DNA of 7,929 nucleotides from an uncultured Eggerthellaceae bacterium (GTDB lineage Bacteria; Actinomycetota; Coriobacteriia; Coriobacteriales; Eggerthellaceae), in assembly GCA_910585565.1 (NCBI GenBank), contig CAJUFC010000214.1:1-7929 (forward strand), written 5' to 3'. The notes beneath the pieces are model-generated. The model did not search any database. It was not told the DNA's origin and was given only the letters and a program-made list of their open reading frames with translations. Position numbers and translations under genes: made by a program. Numbering within the stretch: position 1 is the stretch's first letter; each line of letters begins with the position of its first letter. This document shows positions 1 to 3,697 of this stretch, in pieces.

Positions 1-207
1 CTTCTTCGCACGCCAGTTTCGCGTGATCCAGCCGAGACAGCCTCCGAACAGCACCATGAGGAACATCCCAACGCCAGCGACAAGGGGGTCGCCGAAGTTT
101 ACGATGGACGGTGCTACTGTCACTCCGAATATCGACAGCAAGCCAAATATGATGGTCAGGACAATGGAAATTACACCCATGGCGGTGTTCTTCGTCTCAG
201 GCTTCAT
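1..207 (-). CDS. Two-helix small membrane protein, partial (C-terminus beyond window)
   Basis: The frame begins MKPETKNTAM and stays open to the window edge, giving 69 residues. Two hydrophobic stretches, roughly residues 10-32 (rich in I, V, L, F, G) and 41-61 (rich in V, G, M, F, L), are joined by a short loop. A basic end (RNWRAKK) follows the second helix, so a two-pass inner-membrane protein is likely. The start codon directly follows the repressor stop codon, with a GGGAG Shine-Dalgarno inside the end of the repressor gene, so the two should be co-transcribed and translationally coupled. Membrane proteins expressed with a prophage repressor are sometimes superinfection-exclusion factors. 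That role is only inferred from position here; no family is recognised. Confidence 0.65.
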   Translation of the reverse strand, partial: MKPETKNTAMGVISIVLTIIFGLLSIFGVTVAPSIVNFGDPLVAGVGMFLMVLFGGCLGWITRNWRAKK

Positions 208-615
208 CTACGCTGCTCCCACCGCTCGTTCATTACCCATAGGCTCTTGCCCTTCTTTTTCGATGCGCCGCGCGGGGTCGGCGGCGATGCTGGCGACCAT
301 GCCGGCCACCTCTGTCTTGCTCTCGTCGTTCAAGCTTTCATAACAGCCGTTCAACTTCTCTTGCCTAGGGTCTTGGAACGTGCACGCCCTAATCACTTCA
401 TGCCCTACAAGTTCATCTATGGTGCAGTCGAGATCGTCCGCAATAATCCATGCCTTTTCTAGAGGCAATGCAATGCGGCCTTGTTCGTAGCCAGTGTATG
501 TATCGCTGCTCCACTCCAAATGCGTTGCATAATCAACTGCACTTGAATAGCCTGCGTTTTTTCGCATTTTCTGAAGGTTTTTGCCAATGCATTTTTTGAG
601 TGTTTGGCTGTCCAT
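208..615 (-). CDS. XRE-family (CI-like) transcriptional repressor
   Basis: This 135-residue DNA-binding protein probably maintains lysogeny by binding the AT-rich operators just upstream of itself. Residues about 8-70 form a helix-turn-helix of the HTH_3 type, ending in the common motif IADDLDCTIDELVG, with the usual TYTGYEQGRIALP stretch after the recognition helix. The C-terminal half (YESLNDESKTEVAGMVASIAAD) resembles the short helical tail of many small phage repressors. There is no S24/LexA-type self-cleavage domain, so induction by RecA-stimulated autoproteolysis is not expected. The ATG has a GGGAGG Shine-Dalgarno six bases upstream. Codons are more AT-rich than in the genes to the right, which suggests a separate origin. 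Direct regulation of both divergent promoters is inferred from position. Confidence 0.88.
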   Translation of the reverse strand: MDSQTLKKCIGKNLQKMRKNAGYSSAVDYATHLEWSSDTYTGYEQGRIALPLEKAWIIADDLDCTIDELVGHEVIRACTFQDPRQEKLNGCYESLNDESKTEVAGMVASIAADPARRIEKEGQEPMGNERAVGAA

Positions 616-636
616 GGCGCCCTCCCTGTCGCCGAA

Positions 637-665
637 ATATTATCTCTAAAATACAAAATTATCAA
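637..665 (-). promoter_or_regulatory. Leftward promoter for the repressor gene
   Basis: Read on the minus strand, TTGATA (660-665) and TAATAT (637-642) are separated by exactly 17 bases, an excellent sigma70-type promoter. Transcription should begin about seven bases past the -10, near 630, leaving a short leader before the repressor ATG. One arm of the 12-bp dyad lies between the -35 and -10 and the other lies just upstream of the -35, so a bound regulator would probably control the repressor's own synthesis. Confidence 0.8.
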
Positions 666-680
666 CATATTTTGTATTTT
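648..680. promoter_or_regulatory. Probable operator: perfect 12-bp inverted repeat
   Basis: AAAATACAAAAT (648-659) and ATTTTGTATTTT (669-680) are exact reverse complements separated by nine bases. The arm-to-arm centre distance of 21 bases is two helical turns, which suits two bound dimers or one cooperative assembly of an XRE repressor. The left arm sits within the repressor promoter and the right arm abuts the -35 of the rightward promoter (685-690), so one occupied site could act on both. The binding protein (repressor or Cro-like) is inferred. Confidence 0.7.
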
Positions 681-684
681 TCTC

Positions 685-713
685 TTGCAATTAATCATTT
701 TAAGACTTAATAT
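685..713 (+). promoter_or_regulatory. Rightward early promoter
   Basis: TTGCAA (685-690) and TAATAT (708-713) have exactly 17 bases between them. Transcription would start near 720, giving a leader of about 38 bases before the GGAGG-led ATG at 758. It is back to back with the repressor promoter, with the operator dyad between them. No comparably good promoter was seen elsewhere in the window, so this one may feed a long rightward transcript, subject to the hairpins further along. Confidence 0.78.
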
Positions 714-734
714 GCTCAAAAATTAATCGTAATA

Positions 735-741
735 ATACAAA
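735..741 (+). promoter_or_regulatory. Possible third operator half-site
   Basis: ATACAAA repeats the core of the dyad arms (651-657 and, inverted, 672-678). It lies in the untranslated leader just downstream of the expected rightward start site, where a bound regulator would act as a roadblock. In AT-rich DNA seven bases can recur by chance, so this is weak evidence alone. Confidence 0.35.
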
Positions 742-757
742 TTGAAGGAGGAAGCTC

Positions 758-922
758 ATGGCATTGCCTATGACTATCGGAATCGGCGGCATCGTCTCCT
801 TCGCTTTCCTGATGTTCGTGGGCGCGGGAGCGTTCTGGGGGCTGCTGCTCGCCGGCTGTGTCGGCATCGGCTATGCGGTGGGCTGGTGGCTCACGGGCGT
901 CTGGGAGGAGGAATGCAAGTGA
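758..922 (+). CDS. Small two-helix membrane protein (54 aa)
   Basis: First gene of the rightward transcript. The ATG is preceded by GAAGGAGG at good spacing, stronger than any alternative start nearby. The product is almost wholly hydrophobic: a first segment at about residues 6-24 (I, G, V, F, L, M) and a second at about 26-48 (LLLAGCVGIGYAVGWWL), ending in a short acidic tail (VWEEECK). It should sit in the inner membrane. Its stop codon overlaps the favoured start of the next gene (GTGA), so the two are probably translationally coupled. No family is recognised. Membrane genes on both sides of the switch suggest an envelope-directed role, but that is inference. Confidence 0.7.
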   Translation: MALPMTIGIGGIVSFAFLMFVGAGAFWGLLLAGCVGIGYAVGWWLTGVWEEECK

Positions 923-1149
923 ACCGCAAGGAAGCCATCGCGGCGGGGCTGCGCAGCCATCGAGCCGCGAAGAACGTGAGCCAGCGTGAGTTCGCCGAAT
1001 CTGTGGGGGCGAACCCGGCGACGGTGTCCGCTTGGGAGAACCGCGCAGGCATCAGCGTCGAGGACGCGTGGGGCGTCGCCGACTACTACGGCGTCAGCAT
1101 CGACGAGTTGGTGGGCCGCAAGGCCCCCGAGCGCAAGCCCGCGGCGTAG
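919..1149 (+). CDS. Cro-like XRE-family DNA-binding protein
   Basis: A 76-residue single-domain helix-turn-helix protein. Residues about 4-65 contain VSQREFAESVGANPATVSAWENRAG, a classic XRE scaffold and recognition helix, followed by ADYYGVSIDELVGRK. It is essentially the HTH alone with a short basic tail, as expected of Cro-type antirepressors. The GTG start is chosen because AGGAGG ends seven bases upstream and the GTGA overlaps the preceding stop. An in-frame ATG at 913 would add two residues but leaves only one to four bases after the Shine-Dalgarno. Opposing the repressor at the AT-rich divergent operators is inferred from position and from both proteins sharing the IDELVG end of the fold. 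Confidence 0.88.
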   Translation: MNRKEAIAAGLRSHRAAKNVSQREFAESVGANPATVSAWENRAGISVEDAWGVADYYGVSIDELVGRKAPERKPAA

Positions 1150-1196
1150 GGAAGTGAACGACGAGCGCCGCACCGTGGGCGCGTGAGGGGGGAGAG

Positions 1197-1391
1197 ATGG
1201 GCAAGCGTTATTTCAAGGACTTCTACGGGGGAAGCGCTTCCATTGGCGAGACGGCGAGAGGACACGTCCTCACCGTCTGCGACGGGAGCGGCCGGCGCGT
1301 CCTGCGCAGGACCTACGGCACCTATCGCGGCGCCCGGGCCGCCATGGGCCGCGCGAGCGATGGCTGGCGCGAGGTCGGCGCAGAGGGCTAA
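1197..1391 (+). CDS. Hypothetical small basic protein (64 aa)
   Basis: Begins MGKRYFKDFYGGSASIGET with a strong purine Shine-Dalgarno (GGGGGGAGAG) directly before the ATG. The product is basic and glycine-rich. The pattern of hydrophobic residues (HVLTVCDGSGRRVLRRTYGTYRGARAAMGR) looks like a short beta hairpin followed by an amphipathic helix. There is no signal peptide, membrane segment or cysteine cluster. It follows the Cro-like gene by 47 bases and is the last gene before a 385-base structured non-coding stretch, so it probably closes the first rightward mini-operon. No family is recognised. Confidence 0.65.
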   Translation: MGKRYFKDFYGGSASIGETARGHVLTVCDGSGRRVLRRTYGTYRGARAAMGRASDGWREVGAEG

Positions 1392-1426
1392 CGACCAAGC
1401 GCGAGCCCGCAGCGTGGCATTATCAA

Positions 1427-1442
1427 GCACCCTGACAATCGA
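1427..1442 (+). repeat. 16-bp direct repeat, copy 1
   Basis: Matches the consensus GCACCCTGACAACCGA at 15 of 16 positions. The other copies begin at 1725 and 2282, and each pair of copies agrees at 14 of 16. This copy runs into the left arm of the 26-bp inverted repeat, while the other two run into the cassette leaders. Confidence 0.5.
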
Positions 1443-1503
1443 GCATCGATGGAGCGGCGGCGGATCGGGCGGCGAACGGACTTTCTTCGATCGCGACGCT
1501 GAC

Positions 1504-1542
1504 GGGGCGAGCCTCCTATTTAAGGCGCCGGAGGCTCGCCCC
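1504..1542 (+). terminator. Strong 13-bp hairpin, possible terminator without T-tract
   Basis: GGGGCGAGCCTCC (1504-1516) pairs perfectly with GGAGGCTCGCCCC (1530-1542) across a 13-base loop that itself holds the palindrome GGCGCC. It lies 113 bases after the last gene of the first rightward group. No T-tract follows (TACCGACC), so simple intrinsic termination is doubtful. It may instead be a domain of the larger inverted-repeat structure. Confidence 0.4.
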
Positions 1543-1559
1543 TACCGACCTGGTTTCGT

Positions 1560-1573
1560 GCTGATGCATCAGC
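1560..1573. repeat. 14-bp perfect palindrome
   Basis: GCTGATGCATCAGC reads the same on both strands. It has no loop, so a dimeric protein site is more likely than an RNA hairpin. It lies near the middle of the region enclosed by the 26-bp inverted repeat. Confidence 0.45.
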
Positions 1574-1678
1574 CGTCCCCGAGGGTTTCAGATCTTCGCC
1601 AGCTTTTGCGGATCGCGATCATCTTTTCGCGCCATTTGTAAAGGCGCTGCCCGGATCGTACCATCCGCCGCCGCTCCA

Positions 1679-1723
1679 TCGATGCTCGCGACCGGTGCCG
1701 ACTACGCGAGGCGCGAGCATCGA
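1679..1723. repeat. 12-bp inverted repeat that competes with the 26-bp stem
   Basis: TCGATGCTCGCG (1679-1690) pairs with CGCGAGCATCGA (1712-1723) over a 21-base loop. Its left arm includes the last ten bases of the right arm of the 26-bp repeat. In RNA the two pairings would exclude each other, the layout of an attenuator-type switch upstream of the first cassette gene. A switching role is inference. Confidence 0.5.
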
Positions 1724-1724
1724 A

Positions 1725-1740
1725 GCACCCTGAAAACCGA
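1725..1740 (+). repeat. 16-bp direct repeat, copy 2
   Basis: GCACCCTGAAAACCGA differs from the consensus GCACCCTGACAACCGA at one position. It overlaps the start of the 24-bp cassette-border element. Confidence 0.5.
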
Positions 1741-1760
1741 ATAGGCGCGACCATGGCGGC
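1737..1760 (+). repeat. 24-bp cassette-border element, copy F1
   Basis: Core CCGAATAGGCGCGACC followed by ATGGCGGC. It matches copies at 2294-2317 (direct, 23/24), 2254-2277 (inverted, 22/24) and 2838-2861 (inverted, 23/24). With the inverted copy at 2254 it bounds the first convergent gene pair. The ATG inside is in frame with the gene that follows. Confidence 0.7.
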
Positions 1761-1776
1761 AGAACGGAGCCGCCAT

Positions 1777-1998
1777 ATGCCCGAAGCAAAAATCCAGGAA
1801 AGCCTCGAGAGGTTCGAGGAGTCTTATATCGTCCTGGCGCAGAAGTACGTCGACAAGCTGACCGATGGTATAGGGTGCGGAGAAAGCATATCGACCGCCG
1901 AGTCGCAGGTCTTGTCGCACATGACCTGCGATATCGAGCGATTTGCACGGATGCGCTCGTACGAAGAGGGCCAGAAGCCCTACCCGCTGCCGGCCTGA
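1777..1998 (+). CDS. Cassette 1 plus-strand small protein (73 aa, KPYPxPA tail)
   Basis: Begins MPEAKIQESLERFEESYIV. A charged, mostly helical protein that may form a coiled segment in its first 30 residues, ending in KPYPLPA. The ATG at 1777 is chosen because GGAG lies seven bases upstream. An in-frame ATG at 1753, within the border element, would add MAAERSRH without any Shine-Dalgarno. The 45 bases before and including this start codon are repeated with one difference before the cassette 2 plus gene, and both products share the KPYPxPA ending while the middles are poorly alike. The 3' end overlaps the convergent minus-strand gene by 19 bases. No family is recognised. The strict pairing with the facing gene suggests a linked function, which is inference. 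Confidence 0.72.
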   Translation: MPEAKIQESLERFEESYIVLAQKYVDKLTDGIGCGESISTAESQVLSHMTCDIERFARMRSYEEGQKPYPLPA

Positions 1999-2210
1999 CG
2001 CTCCCACGCCGAAAGATCCGACGGCACGTCGTCCAGATCGGCGTACGAGTCCCACCTTGCGCTTCCTGTTGTCTGGGTGAACGCGTCGTCGGCCGCGGCC
2101 CATGGGTCGATATACGTTCCGCACTCGTCCCCTAGGCACACAAGGAGATAGCGGCCGTCGGGAAGCCGGCCGATTCGGAGGGGTCCGATGTCGCTTTCGT
2201 ACTTCCACAT
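1980..2210 (-). CDS. Cassette 1 minus-strand small protein (76 aa, MWKY family)
   Basis: Begins MWKYESDIGPLRIGRLPDGR, and continues with DPWAAADDAF, TGSARWD and DVPSDLSAW. These elements align in order with the cassette 2 minus-strand protein (MWKY, IG-L-I-RL-DGRY, P-A--D, TG-A-WD, VP-DL--W), so the two are paralogues. The start is set by AAAGGAG nine bases upstream of the ATG. An in-frame ATG at 2261 inside the border element would add 17 residues beginning MAAAR. It is a soluble, acidic protein with a probable beta-rich N-terminal half; small hypothetical proteins of this pattern are familiar from accessory DNA, but I cannot name a family or function. It converges on, and overlaps, the plus-strand gene. 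Confidence 0.75.
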   Translation of the reverse strand: MWKYESDIGPLRIGRLPDGRYLLVCLGDECGTYIDPWAAADDAFTQTTGSARWDSYADLDDVPSDLSAWERQAGSG

Positions 2211-2253
2211 GCGAATCATCTCCTTTCTTGCATCACGAAAAAGCATTCTAGCA

Positions 2254-2277
2254 GCCGCCATGGTCGTGCCTATCCGG
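2254..2277 (-). repeat. 24-bp cassette-border element, copy R1 (inverted)
   Basis: Read on the minus strand it matches F1 at 22 of 24 bases, including the GACCATGGCGGC core. It leads into the cassette 1 minus-strand gene. Only 16 bases separate it from F2, so R1 and F2 form a near-perfect divergent inverted repeat. Confidence 0.7.
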
Positions 2278-2281
2278 GCTC

Positions 2282-2297
2282 GCACACTGACAACCGA
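2282..2297 (+). repeat. 16-bp direct repeat, copy 3
   Basis: GCACACTGACAACCGA differs from the consensus GCACCCTGACAACCGA at one position. As with copy 2, it overlaps the start of a 24-bp border element. Confidence 0.5.
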
Positions 2298-2317
2298 ATA
2301 GACGCGACCATGGCGGC
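2294..2317 (+). repeat. 24-bp cassette-border element, copy F2
   Basis: Direct copy of F1 with one difference. The wider match to the F1 leader covers 44 of 45 bases (1735-1779 against 2292-2336) and includes the hairpin arms ATGGCGGC and GCCGCCAT around the Shine-Dalgarno. Confidence 0.72.
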
Positions 2318-2333
2318 AGAACGGAGCCGCCAT

Positions 2334-2564
2334 ATGCTCGACATGGAACAGCGGAAGAAGATTCGCGAGAACGTGGAGGTCGTCGCGGTCAAGTACTCGG
2401 GCATGTTTCGCAAACATGCCGAAGAGCTCGCCGAAACGGGCTCTTACGATCACAGGGAGCTCACGGAAACGGCTCACGCGCTGTACGAGTTCGTTGTGCT
2501 TCTGGAGCGCGTCGACCGCATGGTAGACAACCCCGACTTCAAGCCGTATCCCCAACCGGCCTAA
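2334..2564 (+). CDS. Cassette 2 plus-strand small protein (76 aa, KPYPxPA tail)
   Basis: Begins MLDMEQRKKIRENVEVVAVKY and ends NPDFKPYPQPA. Highly charged, with heptad-like hydrophobics through residues 10-60, so a helical or coiled-coil fold is likely. GGAG lies seven bases before the chosen ATG; MLD-M at residue 4 is a weaker alternative, and an in-frame ATG at 2310 in the border element would add MAAERSRH. The leader is nearly identical to that of the cassette 1 plus gene, yet the bodies have diverged far beyond what the leader would predict, apart from the tail. The stop overlaps the facing minus-strand gene by four bases. No family is recognised. Confidence 0.75.
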   Translation: MLDMEQRKKIRENVEVVAVKYSGMFRKHAEELAETGSYDHRELTETAHALYEFVVLLERVDRMVDNPDFKPYPQPA

Positions 2565-2773
2565 AGGCGCACCCATTTGTCGAGGTCGACAGGCACTTCG
2601 ATTTCCGAGGCATCCCACTCAGCGCAGCCGGTGAAATGGTGGCATATGCTGTCCAGCATCGCCTCCGGGGTTTCGCAGACATCCCAGAGAACGCCGTCTT
2701 TCTCGAAGCCGTAACGGCCGTCGTCGAGCCTCTTGATGAAAAGGGTGCCGATGGGTGTTACGTACTTCCACAC
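2561..2773 (-). CDS. Cassette 2 minus-strand small protein (70 aa, MWKY family)
   Basis: Paralogue of the cassette 1 minus-strand protein: GTG-initiated MWKYVTPIGTLFIKRLDDGRY, then TPEAMLDSICHHFTGCAEWD and VPVDLDKW. The conserved TG-A-WD motif here carries HH and C residues nearby (CHHFTGC), which the cassette 1 copy lacks, so any metal binding or catalysis would be specific to this copy. The GTG start follows AGGAGG by eight bases. An in-frame ATG at 2845 in the border element would add 24 residues beginning MAADR. It lies convergent with the cassette 2 plus gene and divergent from the 59-residue ORF. No function is recognised. Confidence 0.77.
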   Translation of the reverse strand: MWKYVTPIGTLFIKRLDDGRYGFEKDGVLWDVCETPEAMLDSICHHFTGCAEWDASEIEVPVDLDKWVRL

Positions 2774-2837
2774 ATGAGTCACCTCCTCTCTTGCCTGAAC
2801 AAACATCATGCAGATTCTGGACCAAACGATTCTATCA

Positions 2838-2861
2838 GCCGCCATGGTCGCGCCTATTCGA
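2838..2861 (-). repeat. 24-bp cassette-border element, copy R2 (inverted)
   Basis: Read on the minus strand it matches F1 at 23 of 24 bases. With F2 it bounds the second convergent gene pair. It lies just upstream of the divergent 59-residue ORF, so any promoter activity here would be shared by both directions. Confidence 0.7.
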
Positions 2862-2884
2862 GCCAACGAGAGAGGAGGTGTCCA

Positions 2885-3064
2885 ATGGTCAAGGAACCGA
2901 ATGACGCGACGATGAGCGGCTACGAGCTGTGCTTTCACCGGTCCGTGAGTCGGCTCTATGAGGAGTGGCGCGCCGGAAGGGAAGCGGCCCGATCGCTCGG
3001 GTCGCGAGAGGATGGCACGCCGTCCGCTCCCCCGCAGCGCGCCGAACGCAAGGCCGTGGCGTGA
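2885..3064 (+). CDS. Hypothetical small protein (59 aa)
   Basis: Begins MVKEPNDATMSGYELCFHR with AGGAGG six bases upstream, a strong initiation site that sets the start against longer in-frame readings. Residues about 10-35 look helical (YELCFHRSVSRLYEEWRAGREAARSLG). The rest is proline-rich and basic (PSAPPQRAERKAVA) and probably disordered. It is divergent from the cassette 2 minus gene and followed by a 173-base gap with a large inverted repeat. It could be a nucleic-acid-binding or adaptor peptide, but no family is recognised. Confidence 0.6.
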   Translation: MVKEPNDATMSGYELCFHRSVSRLYEEWRAGREAARSLGSREDGTPSAPPQRAERKAVA

Positions 3065-3096
3065 GGGGGAGCCAAGAACTATCCGATATTCGATCA

Positions 3097-3212
3097 GCGC
3101 CTGGCCGTGCGCCCGCACGGAGCTCGCTTTCTCGCGAGCGTCCAATCGATTGCAGTCATGGCTAACTCGGGTTTCCACATGCCCTCCTCCGTGCGGGCGT
3201 GCGGGCAGGCGC
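3097..3212. repeat. Imperfect 26-bp inverted repeat in an intergenic gap
   Basis: The arm at 3097-3122 pairs with 3187-3212 at 23 of 26 positions; both arms are C/G-rich and share CCGCACGGAG and its complement. Between them lies a smaller hairpin, GCTCGC (3122-3127) with GCGAGC (3134-3139), and the 8-bp palindrome AATCGATT. No T-run follows. It separates the small-gene region from the long operon, so an attenuator, a processing site or a protein-binding site are all possible. Confidence 0.6.
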
Positions 3213-3237
3213 TGGACAACGAGAAGGGAACTGACAG

Positions 3238-3459
3238 ATGAGCGACAGGGATGCCGTCGTGCTCCCCGCAGGGACGCACGACGTCGAATGCGAGCATGGC
3301 CGCGCCTTCATCTGCGCGCCGCATGACGTCAGGCTGGGCGAGATCGCGCCAGCTATAGCGAGGATCTTTGGAGGGAGGATTGTCGATGAGACGCATGGGA
3401 AAGAAGCGCCCCACCCGCCAGCCAAAGCACGCGAGGCGCAACCGTACACCGCGGCATGA
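3238..3459 (+). CDS. Hypothetical protein (73 aa), first gene of the long operon
   Basis: Begins MSDRDAVVLPAGTHDVECEH; the next stretch (GRAFICAPHDVRLGEIAPAIARIFGGRIVDE) has a credible mix of beta and helix and GC-rich third positions. The Shine-Dalgarno is only moderate (AAGGG about nine bases upstream). The last 25 codons overlap the start of the next gene in another frame, an unusually long overlap of 74 bases. The tail (KEAPHPPAKAREAQPYTAA) reads as less structured. No family, signal peptide or membrane segment is seen. Confidence 0.6.
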   Translation: MSDRDAVVLPAGTHDVECEHGRAFICAPHDVRLGEIAPAIARIFGGRIVDETHGKEAPHPPAKAREAQPYTAA

Positions 3460-3697
3460 GCCGCATGGCCAAGATTATACAGCCCGCTGGGGCTTTCAGG
3501 AAGCCCCCGTGCGACCGTTCCTCATGCCGCCCCAGCGCGGCATGCCGGCTCGGCCGAGCGTGGCGATGCTCGATGCCAGGCGCGTCCGCGAGAGCGCGGC
3601 CGCAGGGACGACCGCGCTGACATGCGCCGTGCTGGCGGCGGGATACGCCGTCTGTGCGGCGGGCTTTGCGCTGAGGTACGGGGTATGGCCATGGTGA
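3386..3697 (+). CDS. Basic protein with one C-terminal membrane helix (103 aa)
   Basis: The ATG follows a very strong GGAGGGAGG by seven bases. The first 30 residues are extremely basic (MRRMGKKRPTRQPKHARR), the middle is proline-rich, and residues about 72-96 form one hydrophobic helix (TTALTCAVLAAGYAVCAAGFAL) ending WPW. The pattern suggests an anchored protein with a nucleic-acid- or phosphate-binding cytoplasmic head. Third-position GC is good in this frame and poorer in the competing frame beginning at 3456. It overlaps its neighbours on both sides. No family is recognised. Confidence 0.6.
   Translation: MRRMGKKRPTRQPKHARRNRTPRHEPHGQDYTARWGFQEAPVRPFLMPPQRGMPARPSVAMLDARRVRESAAAGTTALTCAVLAAGYAVCAAGFALRYGVWPW

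Larger units (their letters stand above)
1440..1688. repeat. Perfect 26-bp inverted repeat enclosing 197 bases
   Basis: The arm at 1440-1465 (starts CGAGCATCGATGG) is the exact reverse complement of the arm at 1663-1688 (ends CCATCGATGCTCG). Twenty-six paired bases would make a very stable stem in RNA or a cruciform in DNA. Inside lie a 13-bp hairpin, a 14-bp palindrome and an 8-bp pairing (1489-1496 with 1613-1620). This arrangement, a long closing stem with nested hairpins, is what a structured non-coding RNA would look like, but there is no direct evidence of transcription. Confidence 0.75.
1392..1776. other. Non-coding stretch rich in inverted repeats
   Basis: No convincing gene lies here in any frame; the open frames lack Shine-Dalgarno sequences and read as shadows. 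It holds a perfect 26-bp inverted repeat, a nested 13-bp hairpin, a 14-bp palindrome, an alternative 12-bp stem and two copies of a 16-bp repeat (each listed separately). No run of T follows the hairpins. It ends in the leader of the first small-gene cassette. A structured RNA, a replication or regulatory site, or a mobile-element remnant are all possible. Confidence 0.6.

Noticed and set aside
459..719. 86-residue minus frame across the AT-rich control region
   Set aside because: It runs through both promoters and the operator dyad and overlaps the clear XRE repressor in another frame.
1154..1186. 11-codon GTG frame between the Cro-like gene and the next gene
   Set aside because: Too short and lacking a convincing ribosome site.
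1440..1723. Retron-type non-coding RNA
   Set aside because: The long closing stem is suggestive, but no reverse transcriptase gene is present in the window and no branching-guanosine context could be defended.
1569..1754. Small basic minus-strand frame in the structured gap
   Set aside because: No Shine-Dalgarno, it runs through the 26-bp repeat arm, and its composition is that of a shadow frame.
1737..2861. Toxin-antitoxin pairs or insertion sequences for the two cassettes
   Set aside because: TA genes are normally co-directional, and neither product resembles a known toxin or antitoxin. There is no transposase and no target-site duplication was seen.
3158..3241. 27-codon plus frame (MANSGFHMPSS) running into the first long-operon gene
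   Set aside because: No Shine-Dalgarno, and it lies within the inverted repeat. Possible as a leader peptide but unsupported.
3456..3620. 54-residue frame beginning MSRMAKIIQPAG with an ATGA overlap
   Set aside because: The later part is arginine/proline-rich out-of-frame composition, whereas the competing frame has a strong Shine-Dalgarno and a clean membrane helix.
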